Assembly (NCBI GenBank): GCA_037447655.1
Contig: JBBHKE010001846.1
Coordinates: 97,001 to 161,000 of the forward strand
Direction of reading: 5' to 3'
DNA from: Zygnema cylindricum
Lineage: Eukaryota > Streptophyta > Zygnematophyceae > Zygnematales > Zygnemataceae
Length of the DNA: 64,000 nt
Shown here: positions 33,825 to 44,097 of the stretch, in pieces
Layout: every line of letters begins with the position of its first letter
How positions within the stretch are numbered: position 1 is the first letter of the stretch
Program-made: the position numbers and the translations under genes
The notes under the pieces: generated by a model
The model's input: the letters and a program-made list of their open reading frames with translations, nothing else
Database searches by the model: none
What the model was told of the DNA's origin: nothing

Positions 33825-34915
33825 TGTTATGGGCCCACCATCTAGGGTGCCCATATTCAATGGAGCTAGCTTCATATACTGGGAAAGTATGATGACATGA
33901 GCTCTATGCGAGAAAAGGTTTTGGGGGATAGTGAGTGGACGGGTGAGGCGTCCATCCAGTCTTGGAGTCCCTCCAGGGTTTACAAGAGGCAGATTCACTA
34001 GAGATGCTGATCCATTTTCAACGGAGGAGATAAAAGAAGGAGATGTGGTGGACAAAGGAAAAGAGAAGGAGACGACCACACGAATAGCAACTGTTTTAGC
34101 ATTCATGTCACCTATTCCGAGGAACGAGGAGAATGATATTGATACCTAGGACTTCAATAATATGGAGGCAAAGCGCTTCATCCTCCGCCATCTTACTCAA
34201 GGACTTGCATGTCCTCGTTTGCAGGTAGAAAGGGCATCCGATCTTTAGATGGCTCTAATAGAGATGTACCGAAGTGGAACAATTCAGCAACAACAGTTGG
34301 CTCATTAGAAAGTTAAGGAGTATGTAAACAAAGGGGGGAACATGTTGGATTTTTGCTATGAGCTTCCTACACTTTTCATGGAGCTAAAGAGTGCTAGTAA
34401 TGATTTTAGTGAAAAAGAAAGGTTAACTGTCTACTGATGAAGTGACCCGATGAGTTCGAGAATATAGTCAACCGTGTGCAGGACTTGCTGGACTCAAGGT
34501 GGATATGGAACTCAGTGGTAAGAATGATTCTCGTTCGGGATAATACAATTGAGATCCGAAGGGGAGGAAAGAATGGGCAAGCCTTGGCAGCTGGGACCAA
34601 CTGAGGAACAAGGATTCTCGGAGACCGGTCGGAAGTTATGGAGGGGGGGAGCAAAATAATCAGACCGAAGAGTTCGGACCAAGGGCTCCCAAGGGTTTAT
34701 GTCATTTCTTTAAGAAACCAGGGCACTATATGGCGGAGTGCACTAAACTAACCGAGCTTCGGTTAAACGAGGGGCAGACTGGTGGAACCCCGAGAGGAAA
34801 GAAAAAGGCCCTTGTGACACACGTACATGAGGCGGAATCCGAGGACAAGGACGATGAGCTCCTTTTAGATGAGGAGTAGGAGGAGAAAAACAAGGTCGAA
34901 ATACCACGAAGGCAG
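33805..34915 (+). pseudogene. B5 gag, decayed
   Basis: Starts in the LTR (M-E-V-S-E-L-H-V-M-G-P-P-S-R-V) and reads through the PBS. A TGA follows after about 33 codons, then further stops and frame changes. The CCHC knuckle near 34697-34740 has its second Cys changed to Phe (C-H-F-F-K-K-P-G-H-Y). Confidence 0.8.
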
Positions 34916-35067
34916 AAATGTGCTTACGGTGGATTGAAAGGTGAAGCAGGCTGGATTGTAGATTCAGGTGCCTCCATGCACATGTGTAAGGATAGACACC
35001 TGTTCACTAAGATAAGAAAGATTCCCACCGTAGAGATAGAGTACGGGGATGGGAGGATAGTCAGTAC
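34916..35067 (+). pseudogene. B5 protease, first part
   Basis: Keeps D-S-G-A-S-M-H-M-C near 34960-34986. Cut by A2 at 35067; the reading continues at 40994. Confidence 0.85.
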
Positions 35068-35850
35068 TGTTGTCTTTTGGAAAGCTCTCAGTCTCAGAGC
35101 AGCGCAGCAGCGCAGCAACTATACAGACAGCAGCGCAGCAGCAGAGCAGCGCAGCAGCGAAGCTGCGATACTGACAGGACAAACGCAGCTGCGGTCACTT
35201 TGGATAAGATCCGTACAGACAACGCAGCTGCTACTATCTTGGATATGATTTGGTGCAGGACACCACAGCCGCGGGTGATATAAATGTGATCCGGTACGGG
35301 ACAACGCAGCTGCGATTAATATGAATCTAGTCAACGGACGAGATTCATAAGAGTATCACAAGTGACTTAGCCGACAAGTATTTGTACAGTAACTTAATAT
35401 AGATTCTGAGTAATATTGACTGTACAATGATAGATTGGGTTGGCACGATCAAGAACACGTAGATCTCAGTAGGTGGGTTGATTCTGGACGTACCTCTCAG
35501 GTACACTGTTATCGGCGGTAGAACACCGAAAGTATAAGACTTAGGACTTAGAACATTTTTATGTATCCAGACTTCCAAGTAGTGAAACTGCAGACAGTTT
35601 TTGGGAAACTTCTGAGTATTATATCTTGAGTGTTGTTGGGTCAATTGTGCTGAAACTTTGGGAGTTGTCAGTGTTTATGTTACTCTATATTCTGATAGAG
35701 TTTTGTGAGATTTGGATGCTTGTATAAGAATTGGTGATCACTTAAGAACAGCTGTTTGGTAGGATTCTTGATAGCTTTCTGAGAGTGTATCATGTCTACT
35801 TCTACTACTACTGCTGCTCCTCCACCTGCACCGGTGGTTGTAGAACAACA
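35068..35850 (+). repeat. 5' LTR of A2
   Basis: 783 bp, TGTTGT...ACAACA. The first ~100 bp carry the GCAGC array, shorter than in the 3' LTR. Contains the gag start codon at 35792-35794. Confidence 0.95.
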
Positions 35851-37258
35851 GGTTATGGGCCTGTCATCAAGAATTCCTATCTTTTCCGGGGATAAGTATG
35901 TTTACAGGGCGGATATGGTGGAGACACATTTTGAAAATGTCAATCTTTTGGATATATTGGATGGTTCTTTGGATGAATCTGATCCGTCATGGTCTAAGAA
36001 AAATACGCAGGCTCGCTCTATTTTGAAATTTTGTATATCTGAGGACTTAGCTATGCCTTGGATAAAAATGAAAAAAGCTATTGATATCTGGAAATCCATT
36101 AAAAGTGATTATGAAAAGGCTAATGTTCAGGAAGAACTTCTATTGGCTGGAAAAATTTGGGACTATAAGTACAATGGCGGTACAATGGCTGAATATTCTA
36201 ACAAATTTCGTATTCTTGTAGATGCACATGCTTGTGCCGGTGGGGTGTTCCCTCAGTTTCAACAGGCAGCATTGCTCATGCGGGGTCTCCCTCGTAGTAT
36301 GAAAGGAGCATCTGACATGCTCAAACAGAAAGATAAGGCTAGCTGGACTTTGCAGTTAGCAATCAATATTTTACTAGAGGAGGAAGCTACATCTAATATT
36401 CTCAATGTTGAGCAAGTAGAGGCTTTTAATTCAGACTTTGGAAAGAAAAGTCAATTTAATCAGCAAAGTAATCAGTTTACCCAATTGAGACAGTTTAATC
36501 TGGGGGGAAATAGAAAATCCAACAATGCATGTTTTTATTGTAGTGAGAGAGGTCATGGATACAAATTCTGTCCTAAACTTAAACAAGCTAACGATACAGG
36601 TTTATACAGGCCGGGATGGCAACAAAGTCAGTTTTACAAAAGCTTCACGAGGCCTACACCTCGTGGAAATGCACTGTTTTCAGCTTCTTCATCACTCCAA
36701 GACGAAACTCTGACATTTTCTGAGGAGGACGACACAGATCTATTCGCTATGGCGGCAGCAATGGAAGGCGCTAAGGACCCTGGATGGATTATGGATACAG
36801 GAGCGTCAGCGCATATGTGTTGGAAAAAGGCCATCTTCAAAAATCTGAAAGCAACGCCGGAGAAAAATATTTATTATGTTTGTGGAATGAGTGTCCAAAC
36901 TCGTGCAATGGGTGATGTGTCCTTGCTAGTTGATGTGGATGGAAAACCAATTGAAAGGACTCTTCACAATGTCTTATTTGTGCCTGACTTTAAGAAAAAT
37001 CTGTTTTCTACGTCGTTGGTTGAGAGTAAAGGCTTTGAGGTCAGTTTGAAAAATGGTCGGCAGGTTGTTAGCAAAAACGGCAAGGTTGCGGTTACAGGTA
37101 CTAGAGATAGTAGCAAGATGTATCGCATGGATATGGCTAATACAAAAGAAAATGATGTTTTGTACTCCGGTGTTTTGCACTTAGATGAGTTGTGGCATAA
37201 AAGATTAGGCCATGTCAACTATGATAGTTTGAAAAAATGGTTGTTGCTGGAAAAATAG
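35792..37258 (+). CDS. A2 gag-protease (first part of gag-pol)
   Basis: 488 codons from an ATG inside the LTR. Copia gag region at residues ~20-230. CCHC zinc knuckle C-F-Y-C-S-E-R-G-H-G-Y-K-F-C at 247-260 for RNA binding. Aspartic protease active site D-T-G-A-S at 335-339, and the start of the pre-integrase zinc motif (H-K-R-L-G-H) near 471-476. The PBS is read as residues ~21-24 (V-M-G-L). The stop at 37256 comes from a frameshift: the A1 copy has one more base in the purine run just before (near 37230), so in an intact element this frame would continue into 37237-40047. Polyprotein that packages and matures virus-like particles. Confidence 0.92.
   Translation: MSTSTTTAAPPPAPVVVEQQVMGLSSRIPIFSGDKYVYRADMVETHFENVNLLDILDGSLDESDPSWSKKNTQARSILKFCISEDLAMPWIKMKKAIDIWKSIKSDYEKANVQEELLLAGKIWDYKYNGGTMAEYSNKFRILVDAHACAGGVFPQFQQAALLMRGLPRSMKGASDMLKQKDKASWTLQLAINILLEEEATSNILNVEQVEAFNSDFGKKSQFNQQSNQFTQLRQFNLGGNRKSNNACFYCSERGHGYKFCPKLKQANDTGLYRPGWQQSQFYKSFTRPTPRGNALFSASSSLQDETLTFSEEDDTDLFAMAAAMEGAKDPGWIMDTGASAHMCWKKAIFKNLKATPEKNIYYVCGMSVQTRAMGDVSLLVDVDGKPIERTLHNVLFVPDFKKNLFSTSLVESKGFEVSLKNGRQVVSKNGKVAVTGTRDSSKMYRMDMANTKENDVLYSGVLHLDELWHKRLGHVNYDSLKKWLLLEK
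35851..35861 (+). other. Primer-binding site of A2
   Basis: GGTTATGGGCC directly after the LTR, matching 11 nt of the initiator tRNA-Met anticodon arm complement; the next base differs from family B. It lies within the gag reading frame. Confidence 0.75.
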
Positions 37259-40047
37259 AGGGTGTATCAATCACAGATGGGCCGGTCAAAACTTGCGATG
37301 GTTGCGCTTTAGGCAAAATCCACAGATTGCAATTTCCTAACGAGTCTGAGCATCGGTCGACCAAACTTTTACAACAAATTCATTCGGATGTCTTTGGTCC
37401 GGCAAAGGTTCCTTCTGCCGGAGGAATGAAATATATGGTCACCTTCACAGATGATTTCTCACGGTTTACAAAAGTTTACTTCATGAAAGAGAAGAGTGAA
37501 GTTTTTGGTCACTTCAAACACTATAAAGCATGGGCTGAAAAACTTCATAATTCATCTATTTTGCTGCTCAGATCGGACAATGGTGGTGAATATACATCAA
37601 AAGAGTTTGAAACCTTTTTACTCGAGGAAGGCATTAGTCATCTACTGACTGTTCCATATTCACCGGAACAAAATGGGGTGTCGGAATGGCTGAATAGAAC
37701 TCTCACTGAAAGCTCTAGATCTATGCTCGCCGATAAAGGTGTGGATCTGAAATTCTGGGCTGAGGCTCTAAATTGTGCAGTTTATATTAAAAATAGGATA
37801 GGATCAAGATCGGTAGAAACAACTCCTTACGAAATCTGGACGGGTAGCAAACCAGATGTTAGCCATTTCAAGGTCTTTGGTAGTCAATGCTTTATATTGG
37901 ATACGTCTACAGATAGATGGAAAATGGAACCGAAGGGATTACTGGGTATTCTGTTAGGATATGACGATCACTCGAAAGGTTATAGAGTCTTTGTGTTTGA
38001 AAAGCAGAAAATAGTTGTAGCTAGAAACATCATTGTTAAGGATGAACTAGACTCCATAGATTTATTTCAAATGACAGAGCAGCAAAGGCAACAGAAAGTA
38101 CAGGAGTATGTCATCTTAGATTGCATGCAGGAACTTGTCCCGCAGATTCCACAAACTCCGGTAATGACTCAGGAATCAGACTCCCTCCAACTTCCTCACC
38201 AACTTCGGGTCCAGACGGACCAAAAGCAGTCCATACAGACGGAACGCAACCAGCGCAATCACGAACACACGGATCGCAACCAGCGGAATCAGCAAGACAC
38301 GGATCGCAACCAGCGCAATCAGCAAGACACGGATCGCAACCAGCGCAACCAGCGCAATCAGCGCAATGCGCGGGATCCGACGATCTCAGTCTCAGAATTT
38401 CCGGGGGGAAGAAGATCAAGCAGCCGCCTGCAAGCAAGCTCTCACTTTGCCTACTCGGCAGTCTCACGGGAGCCCTTGACCATCTTAGAAGCTTTCTCAT
38501 CACCAGAGCGGAATCACTGGATTGAGGCGGCAAACGACGAAATGAAGTCGATCATGGAGGCTCAAACATGGGAGCTCGTGAACCTTCCTCCAGACCGAAA
38601 AGCGATCGGCAGCAAATGGGTATTCAAGGTGAAGTTAAATCCCGATAACACCATTGAACGCTATAAGGCCAGACTTGTGGCGAAGGGGTACAATCAAAAG
38701 GAAGGAATCGATTTTGAAGAAACATTTTCTCCGGTTGTAAGATTTCCAACAGTTAGGATTTTGTTGTCCCTAGCTGCTATAGAAGATATGGAAATTCATC
38801 AGATGGATGTAAAAACGGCCTTTTTGCATGGAGAACTAGAAGAGACCATTTACATGCTGCAGCTTGAAAAGTATGTAGAACCAAGAAAAGAGCACTTAGT
38901 ATGCAAGTTGCTAAAATCTTTGTACGGCCTGAAACAGGCCCCAAGACAGTGGAATATAAAGCTTGATGAATTCTTGACTAGTCTAGGATTTCAAAGGATA
39001 AGTTCTGATCACTCTGTCTACGTTCTAAAGGGTGAAAATGGGATAGTATATATAGCGGTATATGTAGATGATTTGCTATTAATTAGCAAATCAATGGCTG
39101 AAATTAACAAAATCAAAACTGCTCTAAACTCACGGTTCGAGATGAAAGACCTCGGTGAGGCAAAATATATTTTGGGTATCCAGGTAGAGAGGGACAGAAA
39201 TAAGAAAATAATAAAATTGACTCAAAAAGAGGCTATTGGAAACATGTTAGATGAGTACGGAATGCGGGGGGCAAAAGGGTGTTTAACTCCAATGGAATTT
39301 CGGCAGAAGTTAGAGGGAGAAGAGACAGAACCAGGTGTTATTGTTAGCGAGTATTTAGAATCAGGGGAGAATTATCCTATGGCAATAATACCTTATAGAC
39401 AGATAGTGGGAAGCTTAATATACTTCATGAACTGTACCCGTCCTGACATTGCTGCAGCAGTCGGGGTACTGAGTAGGAGTCTACAAAATCCGAGAAAATC
39501 TGATCTGGATGCAGCAAAGAGAGTCTTAAGATATTTGGCAGGAACTAAAGATCTCAAACTCACTCTAGGCGGAGGAGAAGTCAAGCTGCAAACATCGAGT
39601 GATGCAAGCTATGGCGACATGCCAAGCCGGAAATCTACCACGGGATTCGTTCTACAAATCGGGAACGGTACTTGCTGCTGGAGCAGCAAACTTCAAAAGG
39701 TGACAGCACAATCGACAATGGAATCGGAATATATGGCAGGAAGCTTGGCCCTCAAAGAACTCTTATGGGTAAAATCCATGTTACAAGAACTAGGATACAT
39801 GCAAATTGGTCCACAGGTGATCTGGTGTGATAACCAGGCTGCCATTGCCATTGCTTCTAACCCGAGTCATCACTTCAAAAGCAAACACATGGATGTACGA
39901 TTACACTTTGTAAGAGAAAAAGTGTTCTCTAGAGTGATTAAATTATGTTACTTACCAGATGCAAAAATGATTGCTGATATGCTCACTAAAGCTCTTCCTG
40001 CTCCTAAGCTGAAGTATTGTAGGGAAGCAGTGGGATTAAGTGAATAG
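37237..40047 (+). CDS. A2 integrase, reverse transcriptase and RNase H
   Basis: 936 codons open without a stop. Integrase zinc pair C-D-G-C at 20-23; catalytic core D51 (S-D-V-F-G), D114 (R-S-D-N-G-G) and E150, with 35 residues between the last two as in the family. Linker with tandem Gln/Asn/Arg repeats at ~335-380. RVT_2 from ~430, with the Y-V-D-D box at 609-612. RNase H motifs S-D-A-S-Y-G-D, E-S-E-Y-M-A and W-C-D-N-Q-A-A-I near the end. Copies the element RNA into DNA and inserts it. The first ATG is not a natural start: the part is the -1 continuation of gag-protease. In copia elements both form one polyprotein. Confidence 0.93.
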   Translation: MVVAGKIEGVSITDGPVKTCDGCALGKIHRLQFPNESEHRSTKLLQQIHSDVFGPAKVPSAGGMKYMVTFTDDFSRFTKVYFMKEKSEVFGHFKHYKAWAEKLHNSSILLLRSDNGGEYTSKEFETFLLEEGISHLLTVPYSPEQNGVSEWLNRTLTESSRSMLADKGVDLKFWAEALNCAVYIKNRIGSRSVETTPYEIWTGSKPDVSHFKVFGSQCFILDTSTDRWKMEPKGLLGILLGYDDHSKGYRVFVFEKQKIVVARNIIVKDELDSIDLFQMTEQQRQQKVQEYVILDCMQELVPQIPQTPVMTQESDSLQLPHQLRVQTDQKQSIQTERNQRNHEHTDRNQRNQQDTDRNQRNQQDTDRNQRNQRNQRNARDPTISVSEFPGGRRSSSRLQASSHFAYSAVSREPLTILEAFSSPERNHWIEAANDEMKSIMEAQTWELVNLPPDRKAIGSKWVFKVKLNPDNTIERYKARLVAKGYNQKEGIDFEETFSPVVRFPTVRILLSLAAIEDMEIHQMDVKTAFLHGELEETIYMLQLEKYVEPRKEHLVCKLLKSLYGLKQAPRQWNIKLDEFLTSLGFQRISSDHSVYVLKGENGIVYIAVYVDDLLLISKSMAEINKIKTALNSRFEMKDLGEAKYILGIQVERDRNKKIIKLTQKEAIGNMLDEYGMRGAKGCLTPMEFRQKLEGEETEPGVIVSEYLESGENYPMAIIPYRQIVGSLIYFMNCTRPDIAAAVGVLSRSLQNPRKSDLDAAKRVLRYLAGTKDLKLTLGGGEVKLQTSSDASYGDMPSRKSTTGFVLQIGNGTCCWSSKLQKVTAQSTMESEYMAGSLALKELLWVKSMLQELGYMQIGPQVIWCDNQAAIAIASNPSHHFKSKHMDVRLHFVREKVFSRVIKLCYLPDAKMIADMLTKALPAPKLKYCREAVGLSE
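38240..38375 (+). repeat. Minisatellite in the A2 integrase-RT linker
   Basis: About four imperfect copies of a 27-30-bp unit (ACGGATCGCAACCAGCG...). They encode repeats of D-R-N-Q-R-N-Q-Q-D-T. A1 has the same array at 16320-16440 with a different copy number. The length stays in frame. Confidence 0.85.
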
Positions 40048-40142
40048 TTGAATTACTGCACTGCTATATTGCTATGCTGCGGTACTGCGCTAGTCTTTCA
40101 CCGCAGCTGCGCTGGTATACTGAGTCTAAAGCTTTAGGGGAG

Positions 40143-40988
40143 TGTTGTCTTTTGGAAAGCTCTCAGTCTCAGAGCAGCGCAGCAGCGCAGCAGCGCAGCA
40201 ACTATACAGACAGCAGCGCAGCTGCTATACGGAAGAGCAGCGCTGCTGCTATACAGTAGAGCTGCGCAGCAGCGCAGCAGCAGAGCAGCGCAGCAGCGAA
40301 GCTGCGATACTGACAGGACAAACGCAGCTGCGGTCACTTTGGATAAGATCCGTACAGACAACGCAGCTGCTACTATCTTGGATATGATTTGGTGCAGGAC
40401 ACCACAGCCGCGGGTGATATAAATGTGATCCGGTACGGGACAACGCAGCTGCGATTAATATGAATCTAGTCAACGGACGAGATTCATAAGAGTATCACAA
40501 GTGACTTAGCCGACAAGTATTTGTACAGTAACTTAATATAGATTCTGAGTAATATTGACTGTACAATGATAGATTGGGTTGGCACGATCAAGAACACGTA
40601 GATCTCAGTAGGTGGGTTGATTCTGGACGTACCTCTCTGGTACATTGTTATCGGCGGTAGAACACCGAAAGTATAAGACTTAGGACTTAGAACATTTTTA
40701 TGTATCCAGACTTCCAAGTAGTGAAACTGCAGACAGTTTTTGGGAAACTTCTGAGTATTATATCTTGAGTGTTGTTGGGTCAATTGTGCTGAAACTTTGG
40801 GAGTTGTCAGTGTTTATGTTACTCTATATTCTGATAGAGTTTTGTGAGATTTGGATGCTTGTATAAGAATTGGTGATCACTTAAGAACAGCTGTTTGGTA
40901 GGATTCTTGATAGCTTCTGAGAGTGTATCATGTCTACTTCTACTACTACTGCTGCTCCTCCACCTGCACCGGTGGTTGTAGAACAACC
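40143..40988 (+). repeat. 3' LTR of A2
   Basis: 846 bp, 63 bp longer than the 5' LTR because of extra GCAGC-array units at 40165-40310. Its last base is C rather than A. It repeats the first 19 gag codons, then joins B5 sequence. Confidence 0.95.
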
Positions 40989-40993
40989 AGTAC

Positions 40994-42530
40994 TACTCTT
41001 GTAGGATCGGTAGATCTGAAAGTGTTGGTAGAAGGAAAAACATACATAGTAACATTCTGAGTTGTATTGTTTATTCCGGAGTTGAACAAAAACCTCATCT
41101 CTACGTCTATATTAGATGATAAAGGTTTTGATACTAGCACTAGGAAAGGCGTCTTTACTGTTAGTTTTGAGAAGGAAGTTTATTTCACCGCTGAAAAAGG
41201 TAGCCAAGGGATGTTTAGGCTGATTTTAAGCAATGAAAAGAAGAAACTTTAGTATGATAGTGTTCATGGTATAATGACTTGGCATAAGAGGCTTGGGTAT
41301 GTGAATTTAGATAAGCTTAGAGAGATGAAAAAGATGGGAGTGGTGGAAGGAATTCTGTTCAGTGAGAGTGAGAATCTAAGTGATTTTAGTGGATGTGCTC
41401 AAGGTAAAGCACACAGATTGCCCTTTCCCAAAACAGTCACCTATAGGGGAGAAAAAATTCTAGATTTATTTCACACAAATATTTGGGGACCGGCCAAAGT
41501 GCCCTCGGCGAAGGGGAAGAGATTTATGATGTATATCACTGATGATTGGTCTCGATATTTTAGGTTGTATTTTTTGAAAAACAAGTTAGAAGCTCAGGAT
41601 TGTTTTAGACAATATAAAGCATGGAGCAAAAAACTCTATGAAACTCCAATCAAGAGAGTAAGGAGTGAGAATGGTGGAGAGTATACTTCTAACCATTTTG
41701 AGGATTTTCTGAGGGAAGATGGAGTTCAACACCAAAAGACATTTCCAGAAAATGAGGAACAGAATAGGGTAGCTGAACGATCAAATATGACACTTAGTGA
41801 TAGTGCTAGAAGTATGTTGTCGGATAAGAAGATAGGAAAAAGGTTTTGGGCAGAAGCAATGAACTGCGCTAATTACCTCAAAAATAGAGTTCTTACCTCA
41901 GCTATAAAAGATGAAACACCTTATGAGAGATGGACCAACCGAAAACCAGACATATCTCACTTAAAGGTTTTTGGTAGTCAAGTATTCAGTCTAGATACAG
42001 ATCGGTCTAATTGGAAGCTAGATCCTAAAAGAAAACCAGGATACTTATTAGGATATGATGAGGATCTTAAAGGATATAGAGTTTATGATCTAAAAAGGGA
42101 GTATATAATCTTGTAAAACATCTAGTAGTTATGGATGAAGGAAGTCTGTGGATCCCTTCAAGTATACAAAGTCAGTAAAAATCACATTTGAGTCAAAAAA
42201 TTCCGATGACTTTGAGCTTCCTAACTATCTAGGTTTTAGAGAAGATGACATTCTTGCAGGTACAAATCAGACCGAAAAGGACTCTGCTGCGGAAACTCCA
42301 GTGACAACTCTACCCAAAGCGGAAGACGTGATGGAAATTGCTTCGGAATCAAGGGATAGAGGAGAAGCCGAGATTGTTCGAAAGAACCCACGAGAACCAT
42401 CTATTCTGGCCACAGATTTTGAGGGGGGAAGGAGAAGTAGCAAAAGATTACAAGAAGAACAGGTTAATAACAAGGTAACAAAACTATCTCATCTAGATGA
42501 ACCTCAAACTTATGGAGAGGCGATGACTTG
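40994..42530 (+). pseudogene. B5 protease end, integrase and linker
   Basis: Resumes after A2. 41067-41252 and 41274-42116 are open; the latter covers H-K-R-L-G, the Cys zinc pair and the integrase core. The first catalytic Asp is changed (H-T-N-I-W-G) and the second is Glu (R-S-E-N-G-G-E-Y), so the core is dead. A base deletion near 42115 and another near 42140 shift the linker frame. Confidence 0.83.
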
Positions 42531-44078
42531 TCCAGAAAGGAACCGGTGGAAAACAGCCATCACTGAGGAAATGGCCTCAATTATGGCAGCCGAACTTGGG
42601 AGCAGGTGGACTGTCCACCTAACCGAAAACCAATCGGTTGTAAGTGGGTTTTCAAATTAAAACTGAACCCGGATAACACAATTGAGCGTTACAAAGCTCG
42701 ATTAGGGGAAAAAGGATTTACACAGAAAGAAGGAATCGACTATGAGGAAACCTTTGCTCCGGTCGTCAGATTTCCCTCCGTCCGCATACTTCTCAGTCTC
42801 AGAGCAGCGGAAGACATGGAAGTGCACCAGATGGACATTAAGACAACCTTTTTGCATGGAGAATCGGAAGAGGAGATCTTCATGCGACAACCCGAAGGAT
42901 TTGTGGAGGAAGGAGAGGAGAGTAAGGTATGCTGACTGATTAAATCCCTTTACGGTTTGAAACAGGCACCTCGACAATGGAATAAGAAACTTGATGAGTT
43001 TCTTACCGGTGTGGGATATATCTAGATCAGCTCAGATCACTCAATCTATGTTTTTGAAAATGAGGGAGGTATTATATTTATTGCAATTTATGTTGATGAT
43101 TTACTTGTTTTAAGCAAATCAATTGAAAAAAATAATAAACTGAAAACCGATCTTAAGAGGAGATTTGAAATAAAGGATATGGGAGAAGCAAAATATATTT
43201 TGGGAATTCAAGTAGAATGAGACCAAGAAAGAAAGATTATAAGATTGACTCAAAAGGAAGCAATAGGGAACATGCTAGAAAAATTTCAGATGGATAAAGC
43301 TAATAGTTGTACAACTCCAATGGAGTTAAGGAAGGGAAGTGAGGGGAGTGAGGAACAAGGAGTCATAGCCTTAGATGAGGAAATAAGTCCTAAAGAAAAG
43401 AAGTTCATGCAGACTATTCCTTACAGGCAAGTAGTGGGAAGTCTAATATATTTTATGAAATATACCTGGCCGGATTTAGCTACAGCTGTAGGAGTGCTGA
43501 GTAGAAGTCTAAATGCTCCCACTAAGAAGGATTGGGAGGCAGGTAAGAGAGTCTTTAGATATTTGATAGGAACTAGGGATCTATGGTTGCATTTGGGTGG
43601 GGAGAATACTGACATCACTACTTGGAATGATGCCAGTTATGGTGATGCTCCGATGAGGAGATGTACTTCTGGATATGTATTATATGTGGGTGGTCGGGCT
43701 TACTGTTGGAGTAGCAAACATCAAAAGGTTTTGGCTTAGTCCACCATGGAGGCTGAGTATATGGCCTCTTGCTCTGCTGTAAAAGAATTGATGTGGGTGA
43801 AGTCTTTGCTTGGTTAGCTTCGTCACCTTAAGAGTGCTGTGCAAATTTCTTTTTGTGATAATCAGGTTGCAATTGCTATTTCAGCCAATCCTAAACATCA
43901 TTTTAAAGCTAAACAGATTGACATTAAACTCAGCTTTGTTAGAGAGAAAGTAGAAAACAAAATAATCAGTTTAGAGTACCGACCAGATAGTGAGATGGTA
44001 GCAGATATGATGACCAAACCTGTGCCTTCCCCTAAACTAATTTTTTGCAGGGAGAAGCGTGGTCTGAAATTAAAGATT
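42531..44078 (+). pseudogene. B5 reverse transcriptase and RNase H
   Basis: Frames 42606-42935, about 43020-43240 with stops, 43245-43739 and 43839-44102. The Y-V-D-D box is at about 43090-43101. RNase H has W-N-D-A-S-Y-G-D and F-C-D-N-Q-V-A-I with a stop between. Confidence 0.84.
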
Positions 44079-44097
44079 CACATGAAAATAAAGGGAG

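Larger units (their letters stand above)
35068..40988 (+). mobile_element. Ty1/copia element A2, nearly intact and recent
   Basis: 5921 bp: LTRs 35068-35850 and 40143-40988, PBS at 35851, gag-pol 35792-40047, polypurine tract 40136-40142, TSD AGTAC (35063-35067, 40989-40993). Outside the GCAGC array the LTRs differ by only a few bases by eye (35550/40638 region, one T in a T-run near 35780, the final base), so insertion is recent. One frameshift at about 37230 is the only obvious coding defect. Confidence 0.95.

Noticed and set aside
37230-37260. Possible programmed -1 frameshift between gag-protease and pol in A2
   Set aside because: A1 has one more base in the same run and reads straight through there, and copia elements normally use one continuous frame, so a deletion or sequencing error is simpler.
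38111-38533. Minus-strand frame of 140 codons, Cys-rich, also present as a plus-strand frame at 16162-16545 in A1
   Set aside because: It is the antisense of the repeat-encoding linker of gag-pol. Its Cys repeats follow from the minisatellite, and conservation is explained by the sense coding.
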